Below, piece by piece: positions 19,903-28,468 of a stretch of 64,000 bases of DNA. A program made the translations under genes and the position numbers. The DNA is from JAHBXE01 sp044222195 (GTDB taxonomy: Bacteria; Planctomycetota; Phycisphaerae; Phycisphaerales; UBA1924), in the NCBI GenBank assembly GCA_044222195.1, contig JBGANS010000023.1:4599-68598 (forward strand), read 5' to 3'. How positions within the stretch are numbered: position 1 is the stretch's first letter; each line of letters begins with the position of its first letter. A model generated the notes under the pieces. The model was given only the letters and a program-made list of their open reading frames with translations, did no database searches and had not been told where the DNA came from.

Positions 19903-21260
19903 TCGAAGGTTCCGGAAACCGGCGAATCAGCTTCGCATGCCAGTTGCTTGAACCGCTTCCCCCGCTCCTCGTAGTTCACATACTGGTCCCAGGAGGCGCA
20001 CCCGGGGCTGAGCAGCACCACGCTGCCCGCGCTAGCGCGCCCGCGAACGCGCGCGAGAGCGGACTCGAGCGTGCCGCAGTTGAACACGGCCTCCGCGCCC
20101 GCAGCGAGCGCGGCCAGCGATGGTCCGGTGGCGCCTATGCAATACAGGCCCTCGAGAGACCCGCTCCGGCGGGCGATCGGCGTCAAGTCGCTGCCCTTGT
20201 CGTACCCGCCGGCGATCAGGTGGATGCGTTCGCCCGCCAGAGCGTCGAGCGCGAGGAGGGTCGACTCCGGCGTCGTGCTCTTGGAATCGTCGTAGTAGCG
20301 GATGCCGTTGCGGTCGGCGACGAGGCAGAGGCGATGAGGAAGGCCGGGGAAGGTCGCGAGTGACTCCGCGAGGCGGCGCGTCAAAGCAGGATCGCCTTCA
20401 CGGCCGAGCGCCGCACTCACGGCCGCGATGGCAGTGCGGGCATTGATCCGGTTGTGAACTCCGGGTGCGTTCAAGTGGAGCAGGGGATCGACCGCGGCGT
20501 CGGTTGATTCGATGCGAACCTCGCGCCGCCCCGAACGTGCGTCGACGTCCGCGCCGCACACCAGCACATCGTTCGGTGAAACGCTTCGCGCAAGACTGAG
20601 TTTGCAGGCGCGGTAGTGCTCGAAGGTGCCGTGCCAATCGACGTGATTGGGAGTGACATTGGTGATCACGGCGGTTCGGGGAGACCACGCCGCGGCCGCT
20701 GGGAATCCTGCCGCCTCGCCCAGCCAATAAAGTTGAAAGCTGGAGAGTTCAAGCACGACCCACGATTCGGCGTCGAGTCGCGTTCCAAGAAGCGAACCGC
20801 CTATGTTGCCGCCGAACGCAACCCGTTCGCCGATGGCGCGGAGCGCGTGGGCGATCATGGCCGAGGTGGTGCTCTTGCCGGCCGTACCCGTGACGCCGAT
20901 GACTCGGTCCCGGCTGGGCAAGCTTTCGACCATCAGGCGGATCTCGGTTGTAATCGGTATTCCCGCGGCCTGTGCCGCTCGCAGAAAGCGGTTGTCCCAA
21001 GGGTGTGGCACTGCGGGATTGGCCACAACCCGGTCGCAGGTCGTGAAGTCGCTGACGTTGTGTTCACCCAGCCGGAGAGTGACCGAACCCGAGTCGAGCA
21101 GGTCTTTGAGCCCGGCGACCGAGTCGGCGAGCTTCTCCGCAGGATCAAGATCCGTGACGAGGACATCCGCGCCCCGCGACGCGAGGTACCGCGTCACGCC
21201 AAGCCCGCCGCCGAAGCGGCCGAGCCCCATCACCGTGATGCGCTGACCGGCGAAGTCCAT
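19899..21260 (-). CDS. murD: UDP-N-acetylmuramoylalanine--D-glutamate ligase
   Basis: Cytosolic peptidoglycan precursor ligase: adds D-glutamate to UDP-MurNAc-L-Ala using ATP. 453 residues from the ATG at 21260. Domain order is a Rossmann-like N-domain (GQRITVMGLGRFGGGLGVTR), the ATPase P-loop VTGTAGKSTTSAM, the Mg/ligand segments ELSSFQLYWLG and TNVTPNHVDWHGTFEHYRAC, HNRINARTAIAAV, and the C-domain YYDDSKSTTPESTLLALDA and LLSPGCASWDQYVNYEERG. A longer in-frame extension upstream lies inside the transaminase gene and is rejected. A TACCCT hexamer sits six bases before this start. Its presence argues that this organism makes peptidoglycan. Confidence 0.93.
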   Translation of the reverse strand: MDFAGQRITVMGLGRFGGGLGVTRYLASRGADVLVTDLDPAEKLADSVAGLKDLLDSGSVTLRLGEHNVSDFTTCDRVVANPAVPHPWDNRFLRAAQAAGIPITTEIRLMVESLPSRDRVIGVTGTAGKSTTSAMIAHALRAIGERVAFGGNIGGSLLGTRLDAESWVVLELSSFQLYWLGEAAGFPAAAAWSPRTAVITNVTPNHVDWHGTFEHYRACKLSLARSVSPNDVLVCGADVDARSGRREVRIESTDAAVDPLLHLNAPGVHNRINARTAIAAVSAALGREGDPALTRRLAESLATFPGLPHRLCLVADRNGIRYYDDSKSTTPESTLLALDALAGERIHLIAGGYDKGSDLTPIARRSGSLEGLYCIGATGPSLAALAAGAEAVFNCGTLESALARVRGRASAGSVVLLSPGCASWDQYVNYEERGKRFKQLACEADSPVSGTFE

Positions 21261-22159
21261 CCCGGGAGGGTATCGCCGGCCGTGACGAGCCGCTCCAGCA
21301 CATCGGCGAATCCCAGCTCTTTCGCGATCGCCCGTGTGAGCCGGGAGAGCATCATGGTGGCGACGGGTCCGGGCCGCCCGGTGCCGACTGGTTTCCCGTC
21401 CAGCTTCGTGATCGACGTGATCATCGTGGTCGTCCCGGTGAGCATCAACTCGCTCGCGCGGCCGAGTTCTTCGACCCTGACCGGTCTCGAAACGATGTCC
21501 GGCACGGCATCGATATCCATCGCCCGGGTGACCCCCGCGAGAATGGGCATGCTGTCGAGCGAGGGAGTCACGAGGTCCTTCCCGAGGACGAGCAGCAGAT
21601 TTGCCGCCGTACCCTCTCCGACGACTCCGTTCTTCACAAGGATCGCATCCTGCGCCCCTGCCTCGTCCGCTTCGATCGCCGAAATCACGTTCCCGAGGAG
21701 CGAGATGGACTTCAGGTGGCCGCGGCTCCAGCGCGTGTCTTCGCGTACGGCGCATGTCACCGTCGGCGGCTCGGCGTTGATGAACTTCTCGATGGGCGGC
21801 TGAGGCGAGCAATACCCGAAGACCGTTGGCGTCATCGGCCCGGCGGGCACTCGTGAGCGGACCGGCTGCGTCGGACCGGGAGTGCCGCGGGTGACCTGCC
21901 AGTAAATAAACGCGTCCGGCATCGCGCACGCACGGATCAGTTCCTCGCTCATGCGGGTCAGCGGCGATGGGTCCCAGTCAATCCGCGACTCACGGAGCCC
22001 GTCACGCATCCGGGCGATGTGTCGATCCATGCCCACGAGCTTGCCGCGGAACGCGCGCAGGCCTTCATACACACCGTCGCCGAAGACAAAGCCACGGTCG
22101 AAAGGGCTGATCGCCGCCTGATCGGCGGGCATCAAACGGCCGTTGAGGTGAATGATCAC
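21230..22159 (-). CDS. Class IV aminotransferase, D-amino-acid transaminase-like
   Basis: PLP fold-type IV enzyme, 309 residues from the GTG at 22159, which fits the family start (VIIHLNGRLMPADQAAISPF) and has a TACCCT element five bases upstream. FGDGVYEGLRAFRGKLVGMD is the class IV opening. The PLP lysine is in RGHLKSISLLGNVISAIEA; the HLKSxxLLGN form resembles D-amino-acid transaminase (DIKSLNLL) more than branched-chain transaminase (SGNYLNS). GEGTAANLLLVLG and ILAGVTR complete the cofactor cleft. The 31-base overlap with murD suggests that it supplies D-Glu and D-Ala for the wall. IlvE-like or aminodeoxychorismate lyase activity cannot be excluded. Confidence 0.75.
   Translation of the reverse strand: MIIHLNGRLMPADQAAISPFDRGFVFGDGVYEGLRAFRGKLVGMDRHIARMRDGLRESRIDWDPSPLTRMSEELIRACAMPDAFIYWQVTRGTPGPTQPVRSRVPAGPMTPTVFGYCSPQPPIEKFINAEPPTVTCAVREDTRWSRGHLKSISLLGNVISAIEADEAGAQDAILVKNGVVGEGTAANLLLVLGKDLVTPSLDSMPILAGVTRAMDIDAVPDIVSRPVRVEELGRASELMLTGTTTMITSITKLDGKPVGTGRPGPVATMMLSRLTRAIAKELGFADVLERLVTAGDTLPGWTSPVSASR
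21267..21272 (-). promoter_or_regulatory. Leaderless-type -10 (TACCCT), 6 bases before murD
   Basis: On the minus strand GATACCCTCCC is followed by GGGATG, the murD start. It lies inside the 3' end of the transaminase gene, so murD would have its own internal promoter. The same GATACCCTCCC string precedes the transaminase and the DUF1963 gene. Confidence 0.45.
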
Positions 22160-22164
22160 GAGGG

Positions 22165-22170
22165 AGGGTA
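22165..22170 (-). promoter_or_regulatory. Leaderless-type -10 (TACCCT), 5 bases before the transaminase GTG
   Basis: Minus-strand GATACCCTCCCTCGTG: the hexamer ends five bases before the GTG at 22159. It supports the GTG start over an ATG 21 codons upstream. Confidence 0.45.
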
Positions 22171-22233
22171 TCGGCGGTTCGGGGCGCGAAAGTCGAGTGC
22201 GTCGGCCGATGCGGGCGGGCATTGCCCGGCTTG

Positions 22234-24612
22234 CTACGCCAAGGCCGCCGGGTCGACGTCGACGGCGGTATGTGCATCGCTCTTGAGCAATCCCGCCGCG
22301 CGCACCTTCGCCAGCGCCGCGTGCAGCTCCTGGGCCGACGGCGCGAGTATTTCGATGGAGAATCGGAAGAAGCCACCGATGCGAGCGATCGGCGCCGGGC
22401 CGGGTCCGAGCAGGACGACATCCCTTGTCCGCGCCCGTTCCAGTAGCGCCGCAAGGTCTTTGGCCTGGCGCTGCGCTTTGCCAAAGTCCTCATCCCGCAC
22501 CACGATCCTCGCCATCCGCGTGGCAGGCGGCAGTCCCGATTGTTTCCGCAACCGCAGTTCCTCTTCCGCAAAGCCCCGGAAGTCGTGGCGTGCCGCGGCC
22601 ACGATCGCCGATTCCCCCGGATTCACGGTCTGCACGATGACGAGCCCCGGCTTGTCACCGCGCCCGGTGCGTCCCGCCACCTGGCTGACGAGTTGAAAGG
22701 TCCGCTCGGATGATCGGAAGTCGGGCAGTGTCAACCCGGTGTCGGCGTTGATGACGCCGACCAGCCGGACATTGGGATAGTCGAGCCCCTTCGCGATCAT
22801 CTGTGTGCCCAGGATGACGCGGACCTCGCCACGGGCGAAGCGCGCGAGAATATCGAAGTAATCCGCCGCTGACTTCATCGTGTCGCCATCGACGCGGATA
22901 AGCGTCTTTCCCGGCGTCAGCCACCTGGCGAAGCTCTTCCCAAGTTCTTCCTCGAGCTTCTGGGTTCCCACGCCGAGGGTCATGACCGGGCGCGAACACA
23001 CCGGGCACTGACGCGGCACCACCTGCTCGGCAAGGCAGTGGTGGCACCGCACAATCGAACCTCGAAAGCCGCCTCCGCCCGAATCGCCCAGCTTGTGCAC
23101 CACCATGCTGGCATCGCAGTGGTCGCACTTCATCACCCAGCCGCACTCGGCGTCGGGGCAGCAGATGTAGCTCGAGTAGCCGCGCCGGTTGAGCAGAAGA
23201 ATCGCCTGCCCGCCTTCGGTCAGCGTGCGAGCGAGCTCGTGGCCGAGTCTCGGTCCAATCGCCTGAAAAAACCGGCGGGGGCCTTCCTCCGGCTGGGCCT
23301 GCCGGGCGAGTGCCCGCCGTTCCTCGGCCAGATCCACGATGTCCACCCGCGGCATCGTTCCACCCGCGACTCGCTGCGTCAGTTCCCACAGCCGGTACTT
23401 TCCCGCGAGCGCGTTCGACCAGCTCTCCAGCGACGGTGTCGCGGACCCAAGAATCACCGGGCAACCCTCGATCTGTCCGCGCTTGATGGCGACATCGCGC
23501 CCGTTGTACCGCGGCAGTTGGTCCTGTTTGTAGTCCGTCGCGTGCTCTTCATCGACGACGATGACGCCGACGTTGTCCAGCGGTGCGAAGATCGCCGACC
23601 GCGCGCCGACAACCACCTTGGCGTGGCTTGAGGCGGCGAGCGCCCATTGCCGGTGCCGCTCCGCCGCGGTGAGGCCCGAGTGCAGGACGGCGACAGGACC
23701 CGGATCGCCGCTGGCGGAGCCGCCGAAGCGATCCATGAATCTTCCGGCCGTCTGCGGGGTGAGGGAGATTTCCGGGACCAGCATGAGCGCCCGTTGGCCG
23801 CGCGCGATCACGTGTTCGATGACCCGAAGGTAGACCTCGGTCTTGCCCGAACCCGTGACCCCTCGGATGAGATGAACGCCGAACCCGCCCAGTGAGCCCG
23901 CGATACCGGTCGAGATCGTTCGCTGTTCCGCCGTCAGTTGCGATGGACGTGGCTGGTGCGCCTCGACCCGGAACCGTTCCCAGAGCGGCGCCCGGGCCTT
24001 GACAACCTCGCGCTCCACCCGGCGAAGCAGCCCGAGCGCGGCGAGCCGATTGATCGGTCCGAGGTTACGGGCGCCAATCCTTGTTCGCAGCTCTTCCGGC
24101 GGGGCCGGCGACCCGAGTTCGAGAGCGAGCACCGCCTTCCACGCTTCCGCAAGCTTGGCCGACAAGGCGGCCTCCAGGCCCGGGCGGCTCTCCGCGCCGA
24201 CCGGCTCAAGTTCGACACGGGTCCTGACACCGATGCTGTGCTTGACGGCCGCCGGGATCATCGTCGCGAGCGTCATGCCGAGGGGACAGATGTAGTACTC
24301 GGAGATCCACCGGGCGAGTTCGATCAGCCGTGCAGGCAAGCGGCCCGGACTGACGCGGAGAAGACCTTTGACCTTGGACGGTGGAATGCCGTCAAGCAGT
24401 TCATCACCCCCGACAACGACAACGATGCCAGCCGCGGCACGATTTCCCCGCCCCAGCGGGACCTCCACGCGCTGCCCGACGTGGATGTCTCCTACAGCGC
24501 GGTAGGTCAGCGTGGCGCCCTCAGGACCCGAACGGTCAATGCTCCGCTCGACCGCGACGCGCACGTAGGGGCCGGACTGTGCCGGCGTGCCATTTCCGAA
24601 GAGATCGCTCAT
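22234..24612 (-). CDS. priA: Primosomal replication restart helicase PriA
   Basis: 3'-to-5' superfamily 2 helicase that reloads the replisome at stalled forks and recombination intermediates. 792 residues. An N-terminal DNA-binding domain (about 1-110) is followed by the helicase core with Walker A GVTGSGKTEVYLRVI, motif II VDEEHATDYKQ and ARSAIFAPL. The zinc-binding insert carries its cysteines in CCPDAECGW, KCDHCD, RCHHCLAE and CPVCSRP. Later motifs are GTQMIAKGLDYPNV and QVAGRTGRG. The ATG at 24612 faces carA head-to-head with no space between the two possible ATGs. First gene of a minus-strand run into the transaminase and murD. Confidence 0.95.
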   Translation of the reverse strand: MSDLFGNGTPAQSGPYVRVAVERSIDRSGPEGATLTYRAVGDIHVGQRVEVPLGRGNRAAAGIVVVVGGDELLDGIPPSKVKGLLRVSPGRLPARLIELARWISEYYICPLGMTLATMIPAAVKHSIGVRTRVELEPVGAESRPGLEAALSAKLAEAWKAVLALELGSPAPPEELRTRIGARNLGPINRLAALGLLRRVEREVVKARAPLWERFRVEAHQPRPSQLTAEQRTISTGIAGSLGGFGVHLIRGVTGSGKTEVYLRVIEHVIARGQRALMLVPEISLTPQTAGRFMDRFGGSASGDPGPVAVLHSGLTAAERHRQWALAASSHAKVVVGARSAIFAPLDNVGVIVVDEEHATDYKQDQLPRYNGRDVAIKRGQIEGCPVILGSATPSLESWSNALAGKYRLWELTQRVAGGTMPRVDIVDLAEERRALARQAQPEEGPRRFFQAIGPRLGHELARTLTEGGQAILLLNRRGYSSYICCPDAECGWVMKCDHCDASMVVHKLGDSGGGGFRGSIVRCHHCLAEQVVPRQCPVCSRPVMTLGVGTQKLEEELGKSFARWLTPGKTLIRVDGDTMKSAADYFDILARFARGEVRVILGTQMIAKGLDYPNVRLVGVINADTGLTLPDFRSSERTFQLVSQVAGRTGRGDKPGLVIVQTVNPGESAIVAAARHDFRGFAEEELRLRKQSGLPPATRMARIVVRDEDFGKAQRQAKDLAALLERARTRDVVLLGPGPAPIARIGGFFRFSIEILAPSAQELHAALAKVRAAGLLKSDAHTAVDVDPAALA

Positions 24613-24621
24613 GGAAGTGCG

Positions 24622-24630
24622 TACACTCTA
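24622..24630. promoter_or_regulatory. Overlapping divergent -10 elements of carA (TACACT) and priA (TAGAGT)
   Basis: Plus strand: TACACT at 24622-24627, seven bases before the GTG at 24635. Minus strand: TAGAGT at 24625-24630, twelve bases before the priA ATG. The two hexamers share three bases, so simultaneous occupation would be impossible. Confidence 0.4.
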
Positions 24631-24634
24631 CCTC

Positions 24635-25873
24635 GTGCCAAACGACCACCCCGAGTCTCGTGCCAAGGCCCCCGCTTCGAGGGCCCCAGGCGTTGCCCAA
24701 CCCAATCAGGCCCGACTGGCCCTTGCGGACGGTTCGGTGTTTCACGGCCAGGGCTTTGGAGCCACCGGCCGCGGCATCGTGTCCACGGCGGAAGTGGTTT
24801 TCAATACCTCCATGTGCGGGTACCAGGAGTCGCTGACGGACCCGTCGTACACGGGCCAGATACTGGTGGCGACGTTTCCATTGATTGGGAACTACGGGGT
24901 GAACGGAGAGGATGTCGAGTCGAAAAAGGTACAGGTGGCTGGGTTTGTGGTTCGTGAGCTCGCGAACCGCCGCTCAAACTATCGGTCAACGCAGGACCTG
25001 TCAGCCTACCTCGCAGGAGAAGGCGTTTTGGGAATTGCGGGCGTTGATACTCGCGCCGTGACCCGGCGACTGCGGTCGACAGGCGTGATGTCAGGGGTTC
25101 TGACCGATCGGACAGACCTGTCGGACTTGGACCTGGCGCGGATGGCGAGGGAGGCGCCCTCTATGGCGGGACAGAATCTGGTCCCCCAGGTGGGGTGCAG
25201 GAGCACGCAGTCCTGGTCGGAGTCCCTGGGAGATTGGACGCAGGCGGGGGTGAAGCCGGGCCGGACGTTCCGCGTGCTGGCGATCGACTGCGGGGCCAAG
25301 GCCAACATCCTGCGAAATCTCACCGACCGAGGATGCGTGGTGACGGTGATCCCTCATGACACGTCGGCAGCAGAAATTCAGGGGAAGTACGCGCGGGGCG
25401 AGGTTGATGGGCTGTTCATTTCAAACGGCCCGGGCGATCCGGCCGCGGTGGAGAAGACGATTGAGACGTTGCGAGTCCTCGTGACGGGGCCGGCGGAGAA
25501 AACGATCCCGACCTTCGGCATCTGCCTCGGCCACCAGTTGTTATCGCTCGCGCTGGGTGCGAAGACGTACAAGCTGAAATTCGGACATCGGGGTGCGAAC
25601 CAGCCGGTGCTCAACACGACGACGGGCAAAGTGGAGATTACGAGCCAGAATCACGGGTTCGCCGTGGATGTGGAGTCGCTGACGCGCCGGGGCGCGGAAG
25701 CAACCCACGTCAACCTCAACGACATGACCTTGGCGGGGTTTCGGATGAAGGACCGCCCGGTGTTCGCGGTCCAGCATCACCCGGAGGCATCTCCGGGACC
25801 GCACGATGCGGGCTACCTGTTTGACCAGTTTGTGGCGAGCATGGCGGTCGCGCCAGCGACCACGGCGTCTTGA
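24635..25873 (+). CDS. carA: Carbamoyl-phosphate synthase, glutamine-hydrolysing small subunit
   Basis: Supplies ammonia from glutamine to CarB for carbamoyl phosphate, the precursor of pyrimidines and arginine. The N-terminal CarA fold (ARLALADGSVFHGQGFGATG, VVFNTSMCGYQESLTDPSY) is followed by a class I amidotransferase with nucleophile Cys297 in TFGICLGHQLLSLALG and the His/Glu pair in QHHPEASPGPHD. Start choice: an ATG at 24611 is in frame but shares a CATG with the priA start and lies upstream of a TACACT hexamer; the GTG at 24635, seven bases after that hexamer, is preferred. Either way there are about 25 or more extra residues before the usual N-terminus. carB is not adjacent. Confidence 0.93.
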   Translation: MPNDHPESRAKAPASRAPGVAQPNQARLALADGSVFHGQGFGATGRGIVSTAEVVFNTSMCGYQESLTDPSYTGQILVATFPLIGNYGVNGEDVESKKVQVAGFVVRELANRRSNYRSTQDLSAYLAGEGVLGIAGVDTRAVTRRLRSTGVMSGVLTDRTDLSDLDLARMAREAPSMAGQNLVPQVGCRSTQSWSESLGDWTQAGVKPGRTFRVLAIDCGAKANILRNLTDRGCVVTVIPHDTSAAEIQGKYARGEVDGLFISNGPGDPAAVEKTIETLRVLVTGPAEKTIPTFGICLGHQLLSLALGAKTYKLKFGHRGANQPVLNTTTGKVEITSQNHGFAVDVESLTRRGAEATHVNLNDMTLAGFRMKDRPVFAVQHHPEASPGPHDAGYLFDQFVASMAVAPATTAS

Positions 25874-25957
25874 ATCTGCGGTACGCCCAGGCGGGCCAAG
25901 GCGCCGACTGGGCCCGGCCGTGAATACGCGGCTTGGCGTCTGGTAGGTAAAAAACCC

Positions 25958-25986
25958 TTGACCCCTGATTCGGATTCTGGTAGCTT
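25958..25986 (+). promoter_or_regulatory. Sigma-70-type promoter TTGACC-17-TAGCTT
   Basis: A -35 TTGACC (25958-25963) and -10 TAGCTT (25981-25986) are separated by exactly 17 bases in the gap after carA. The transcript would have a leader of about 100 bases and a clear AGGAG ribosome site before the secreted protein at 26091. It is the best conventional promoter in the window. Confidence 0.5.
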
Positions 25987-26090
25987 GGGACGGGCCTGTG
26001 GGTTCACAGGTGGCGTCGTAGTTCCTGAGAGGAGCTGGCGTCGCGGAGCTTGTGTTGTCGAAGTCGTTGCACACAGATTTAGGAGTGAAC

Positions 26091-28085
26091 ATGAAGAGTC
26101 GATCGATCAAGGCGTTGTCCATCTGCCTCGCGGCCGGCGGCATTTCGTCCGCGGCCATGGGGCAGACCCTGTACGATAATGGCAGTCTTTTGACGACCCC
26201 CACAGGTGCGTGCATCCCGGCTGGCTCCGGCTCGAGCGCCCTGCAGGCCGGCAACACGCTGCTCGGCGCGAATCAGACCACCGGGACGTTCCGCATGGCG
26301 GACAACTTCGTTGTTCCCGCGGGCCAGAGCTGGACCGTGAACGGCATTACGTTCCTCGGGTACCAGACCGGCGCGGGCGCGGTGACGCCCTCGATCACCG
26401 GCGCAACGCTGCGGATCTGGTATGCACCGCCCAACGCCGGCGGCGCCATCGTCGCGGGTGACGCGACGACGAACGTGCTCTCGGGCGCTTCGGCGTTCAG
26501 CCTTTCCTATCGGCACGGTGCGTGCGACGTCACTCGCGCCATCTGGCGGCAGACGACGAGCATCCTCGGAGGCTCCGTCGTCCTCCAGCCCGGCACCTAC
26601 TGGGCGGACTGGTCCGCGACCGGCAGCGCCTCGTTCTCCGGTCCGTGGTGCCCCACGATCACGGCCAACGGCCTCGCCAGCGCTCCCGGGACCAACGGAA
26701 CCACCAATGGCCTTCAGTTCACCGGTACCGCCTGGGCCACGGTCTTCGGCGCCACCACGATCAACCCGCAGGACCTGCCGTTCACGGTGCAGGGCACCGT
26801 TGGTGCCGCTTCGGCCACGGGCCGCTGCTGCTTCACCGACGGCTCGTGCGACGTGACGACCAGCGCGAACTGCGCCCTCGTCACTGGCACAATCTTTACG
26901 CCCGGTGGCAACTGCACCGGCAGCCCGTGCGTGATCCCCAACGGAGCCTGCTGCCTCCCCAGCGGCGGTTGCCAGTTCATCACCAACGCCGACTGCACCA
27001 CCGCGGGCGGCACCTGGAGCCTGGGCACTCCGTGCGCCTCGGCCGGATGCGCTGACGGCGGCGCGTGCTGCTTCTACCTGGCCAACTCCTGCCAGCAGCT
27101 CACCCAGGCGATCTGCGACGCCCGGGCCGGTTCATTCACCTCCGTCGGAACGTCGTGCGCCGCGGCCAACTGTCCGCTGCCGCCTTCCTCCGGAGACATC
27201 TACGCCGTTCAGATTTCGGCGGCTTCACGTCCGATCCTCAGCTTCCCGATCAACGCGCCGGCTTTCAACACCGTGGTTCCGGGAATCACGCCTCTCATTC
27301 AGACCTTTGCGGTCGACTTTGACAACTCAGGAAACCTCTGGGTCATCACGAACGCCGCGGTCGGCGCTCAGGCCCTCGGAAAGGTCGACGTGACCAGCGG
27401 CGCGTTTACGCAGGTCGGTCTGATTGCCGGCGCCGGCGCCGCCGAGGCGAACTGGGCGGGGTTGTCGTTCGACGCAAGCACCAACACCATGTACGCACTG
27501 GCCGGCGCCAATCTGTACACGGTCAATCTCACCAACGGCAACACCACGCTGGTCGCACCGATCACCGGCCTCGCCGGCGGCCTCCTGATTGACTTCGCGG
27601 TCAACCGCACGGGAAATCTGATGATCGGACACGACATCGGCGCCGACAAGATGTTTGTGATCGACAAGGCAACTGGCGTGGCCACGGGCCTGCCTCAGGT
27701 GACCGGCTTTGCCGCCAACTTCGCTCAGGGTATGGACTTTGACCCTCTGAGCGGCAATCTGTTTGCCGCGGTTTACACGGGAACGCCCAACACCGGCATC
27801 GTCAAGGTCAACACGACCACCGGCGCTTGCCAGCTGATCGCCAACACGTCCACGTGGGCGCCGCCGAACGGTCCCGAGCTGGAAATCGCTATCAAGGGTT
27901 GCTACGGCAACTGCGACGGCAGCACGTCCACGCCTCGCTTGACCGCCAACGACTTCCAGTGCTTCATCAACGAGTTCGCGGCCGGCCACTCATACGCCAA
28001 CTGCGACGGCAGCACCAGCCTGCCCGCGCTCACCGCCAATGACTTCCAGTGCTTCATCGACCGCTACGCCGAGGGCTGCCCCTGA
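26091..28085 (+). CDS. Secreted protein with Cys-rich repeats and dockerin-like C-terminal pair
   Basis: 664 residues, exported: MKSRSIKALSICLAAGGISS then AAMGQ, cleaved after AMG. The ATG at 26091 follows AGGAG. The first 240 residues are a beta-rich domain without a recognised family. Three Cys-rich units follow (GRCCFTDGSCDV, GACCLPSGGCQF, GACCFYLANSCQQL), each of about 37 residues with CC...C...C...C spacing and probably disulfide-bonded. A C-terminal-half domain of about 230 residues (IYAVQISAASRPILSFPINA, FAVDFDNSGNLWVITNAAVG, AGLSFDASTNTMYALAGANL) looks like a beta-propeller. Two 30-residue dockerin-like units end the protein. It has its own promoter and a strong terminator. Probably an extracellular or surface-bound structural or binding protein; ligand unknown. 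Confidence 0.75.
   Translation: MKSRSIKALSICLAAGGISSAAMGQTLYDNGSLLTTPTGACIPAGSGSSALQAGNTLLGANQTTGTFRMADNFVVPAGQSWTVNGITFLGYQTGAGAVTPSITGATLRIWYAPPNAGGAIVAGDATTNVLSGASAFSLSYRHGACDVTRAIWRQTTSILGGSVVLQPGTYWADWSATGSASFSGPWCPTITANGLASAPGTNGTTNGLQFTGTAWATVFGATTINPQDLPFTVQGTVGAASATGRCCFTDGSCDVTTSANCALVTGTIFTPGGNCTGSPCVIPNGACCLPSGGCQFITNADCTTAGGTWSLGTPCASAGCADGGACCFYLANSCQQLTQAICDARAGSFTSVGTSCAAANCPLPPSSGDIYAVQISAASRPILSFPINAPAFNTVVPGITPLIQTFAVDFDNSGNLWVITNAAVGAQALGKVDVTSGAFTQVGLIAGAGAAEANWAGLSFDASTNTMYALAGANLYTVNLTNGNTTLVAPITGLAGGLLIDFAVNRTGNLMIGHDIGADKMFVIDKATGVATGLPQVTGFAANFAQGMDFDPLSGNLFAAVYTGTPNTGIVKVNTTTGACQLIANTSTWAPPNGPELEIAIKGCYGNCDGSTSTPRLTANDFQCFINEFAAGHSYANCDGSTSLPALTANDFQCFIDRYAEGCP
27903..28082 (+). 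repeat. Two 90-bp tandem units encoding dockerin-like repeats
   Basis: Each unit encodes 30 residues beginning Y(G/A)NCDGST, with LTANDFQCFI in the middle. Asn, Asp and Gly sit as in half of an EF-hand calcium loop, but the loop is longer than in classical dockerins, and Cys residues replace the usual ones. The same module ends the next gene. Confidence 0.8.
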
Positions 28086-28113
28086 AAAATCGACCTGACT
28101 TGGAAGTTTGTGA

Positions 28114-28139
28114 GGGCCTGCGGAAACGCAGGCCCTTTT
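28114..28139 (+). terminator. Rho-independent terminator
   Basis: A perfect 9-bp stem, GGGCCTGCG paired with CGCAGGCCC, closed by a GAAA tetraloop and followed by TTTTCCTTTTT. It lies 28 bases after the stop of the secreted-protein gene. Confidence 0.92.
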
Positions 28140-28468
28140 CCTTTTTGCGGGAGTTCACTCTTTTCTGATCGGCAGTGTTCGTAGAAACCACTAGGGAGTC
28201 GGCCCGAGAGCATGCGAGAGACCATGCCACTCCACCACCCATCGAAAAGGGTCTCACACACTTTGGGACCTCTCTCAAGATGATGGGAACCGCATCCGGT
28301 CGGACTTTCGTACATTCTGCTTGTCAGACCGCATAGCCTGTGGTACAGGTCTTCTATTCGGGCGCATGTGTTCGCCCGAGGTTCATGAAGTGTTAGGATG
28401 AAGTTGGAGAGACGCGTTTCTCGCCACACTGACCGCGCCCGCCAAGGGCGCCATTCTGGGAGGTTCAA
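28140..28468. other. Non-coding leader region before the second dockerin-tailed gene
   Basis: No gene seen. TTGTCA (28321-28326), a 17-base spacer and TACAGG (28344-28349) form a weak candidate promoter. Downstream, TCGGGCG (28358-28364) and CGCCCGA (28373-28379) can form a 7-bp hairpin with an 8-base loop in the would-be leader, about 90 bases before the ATG. GGGAGG just before 28469 is the ribosome site. Confidence 0.4.
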
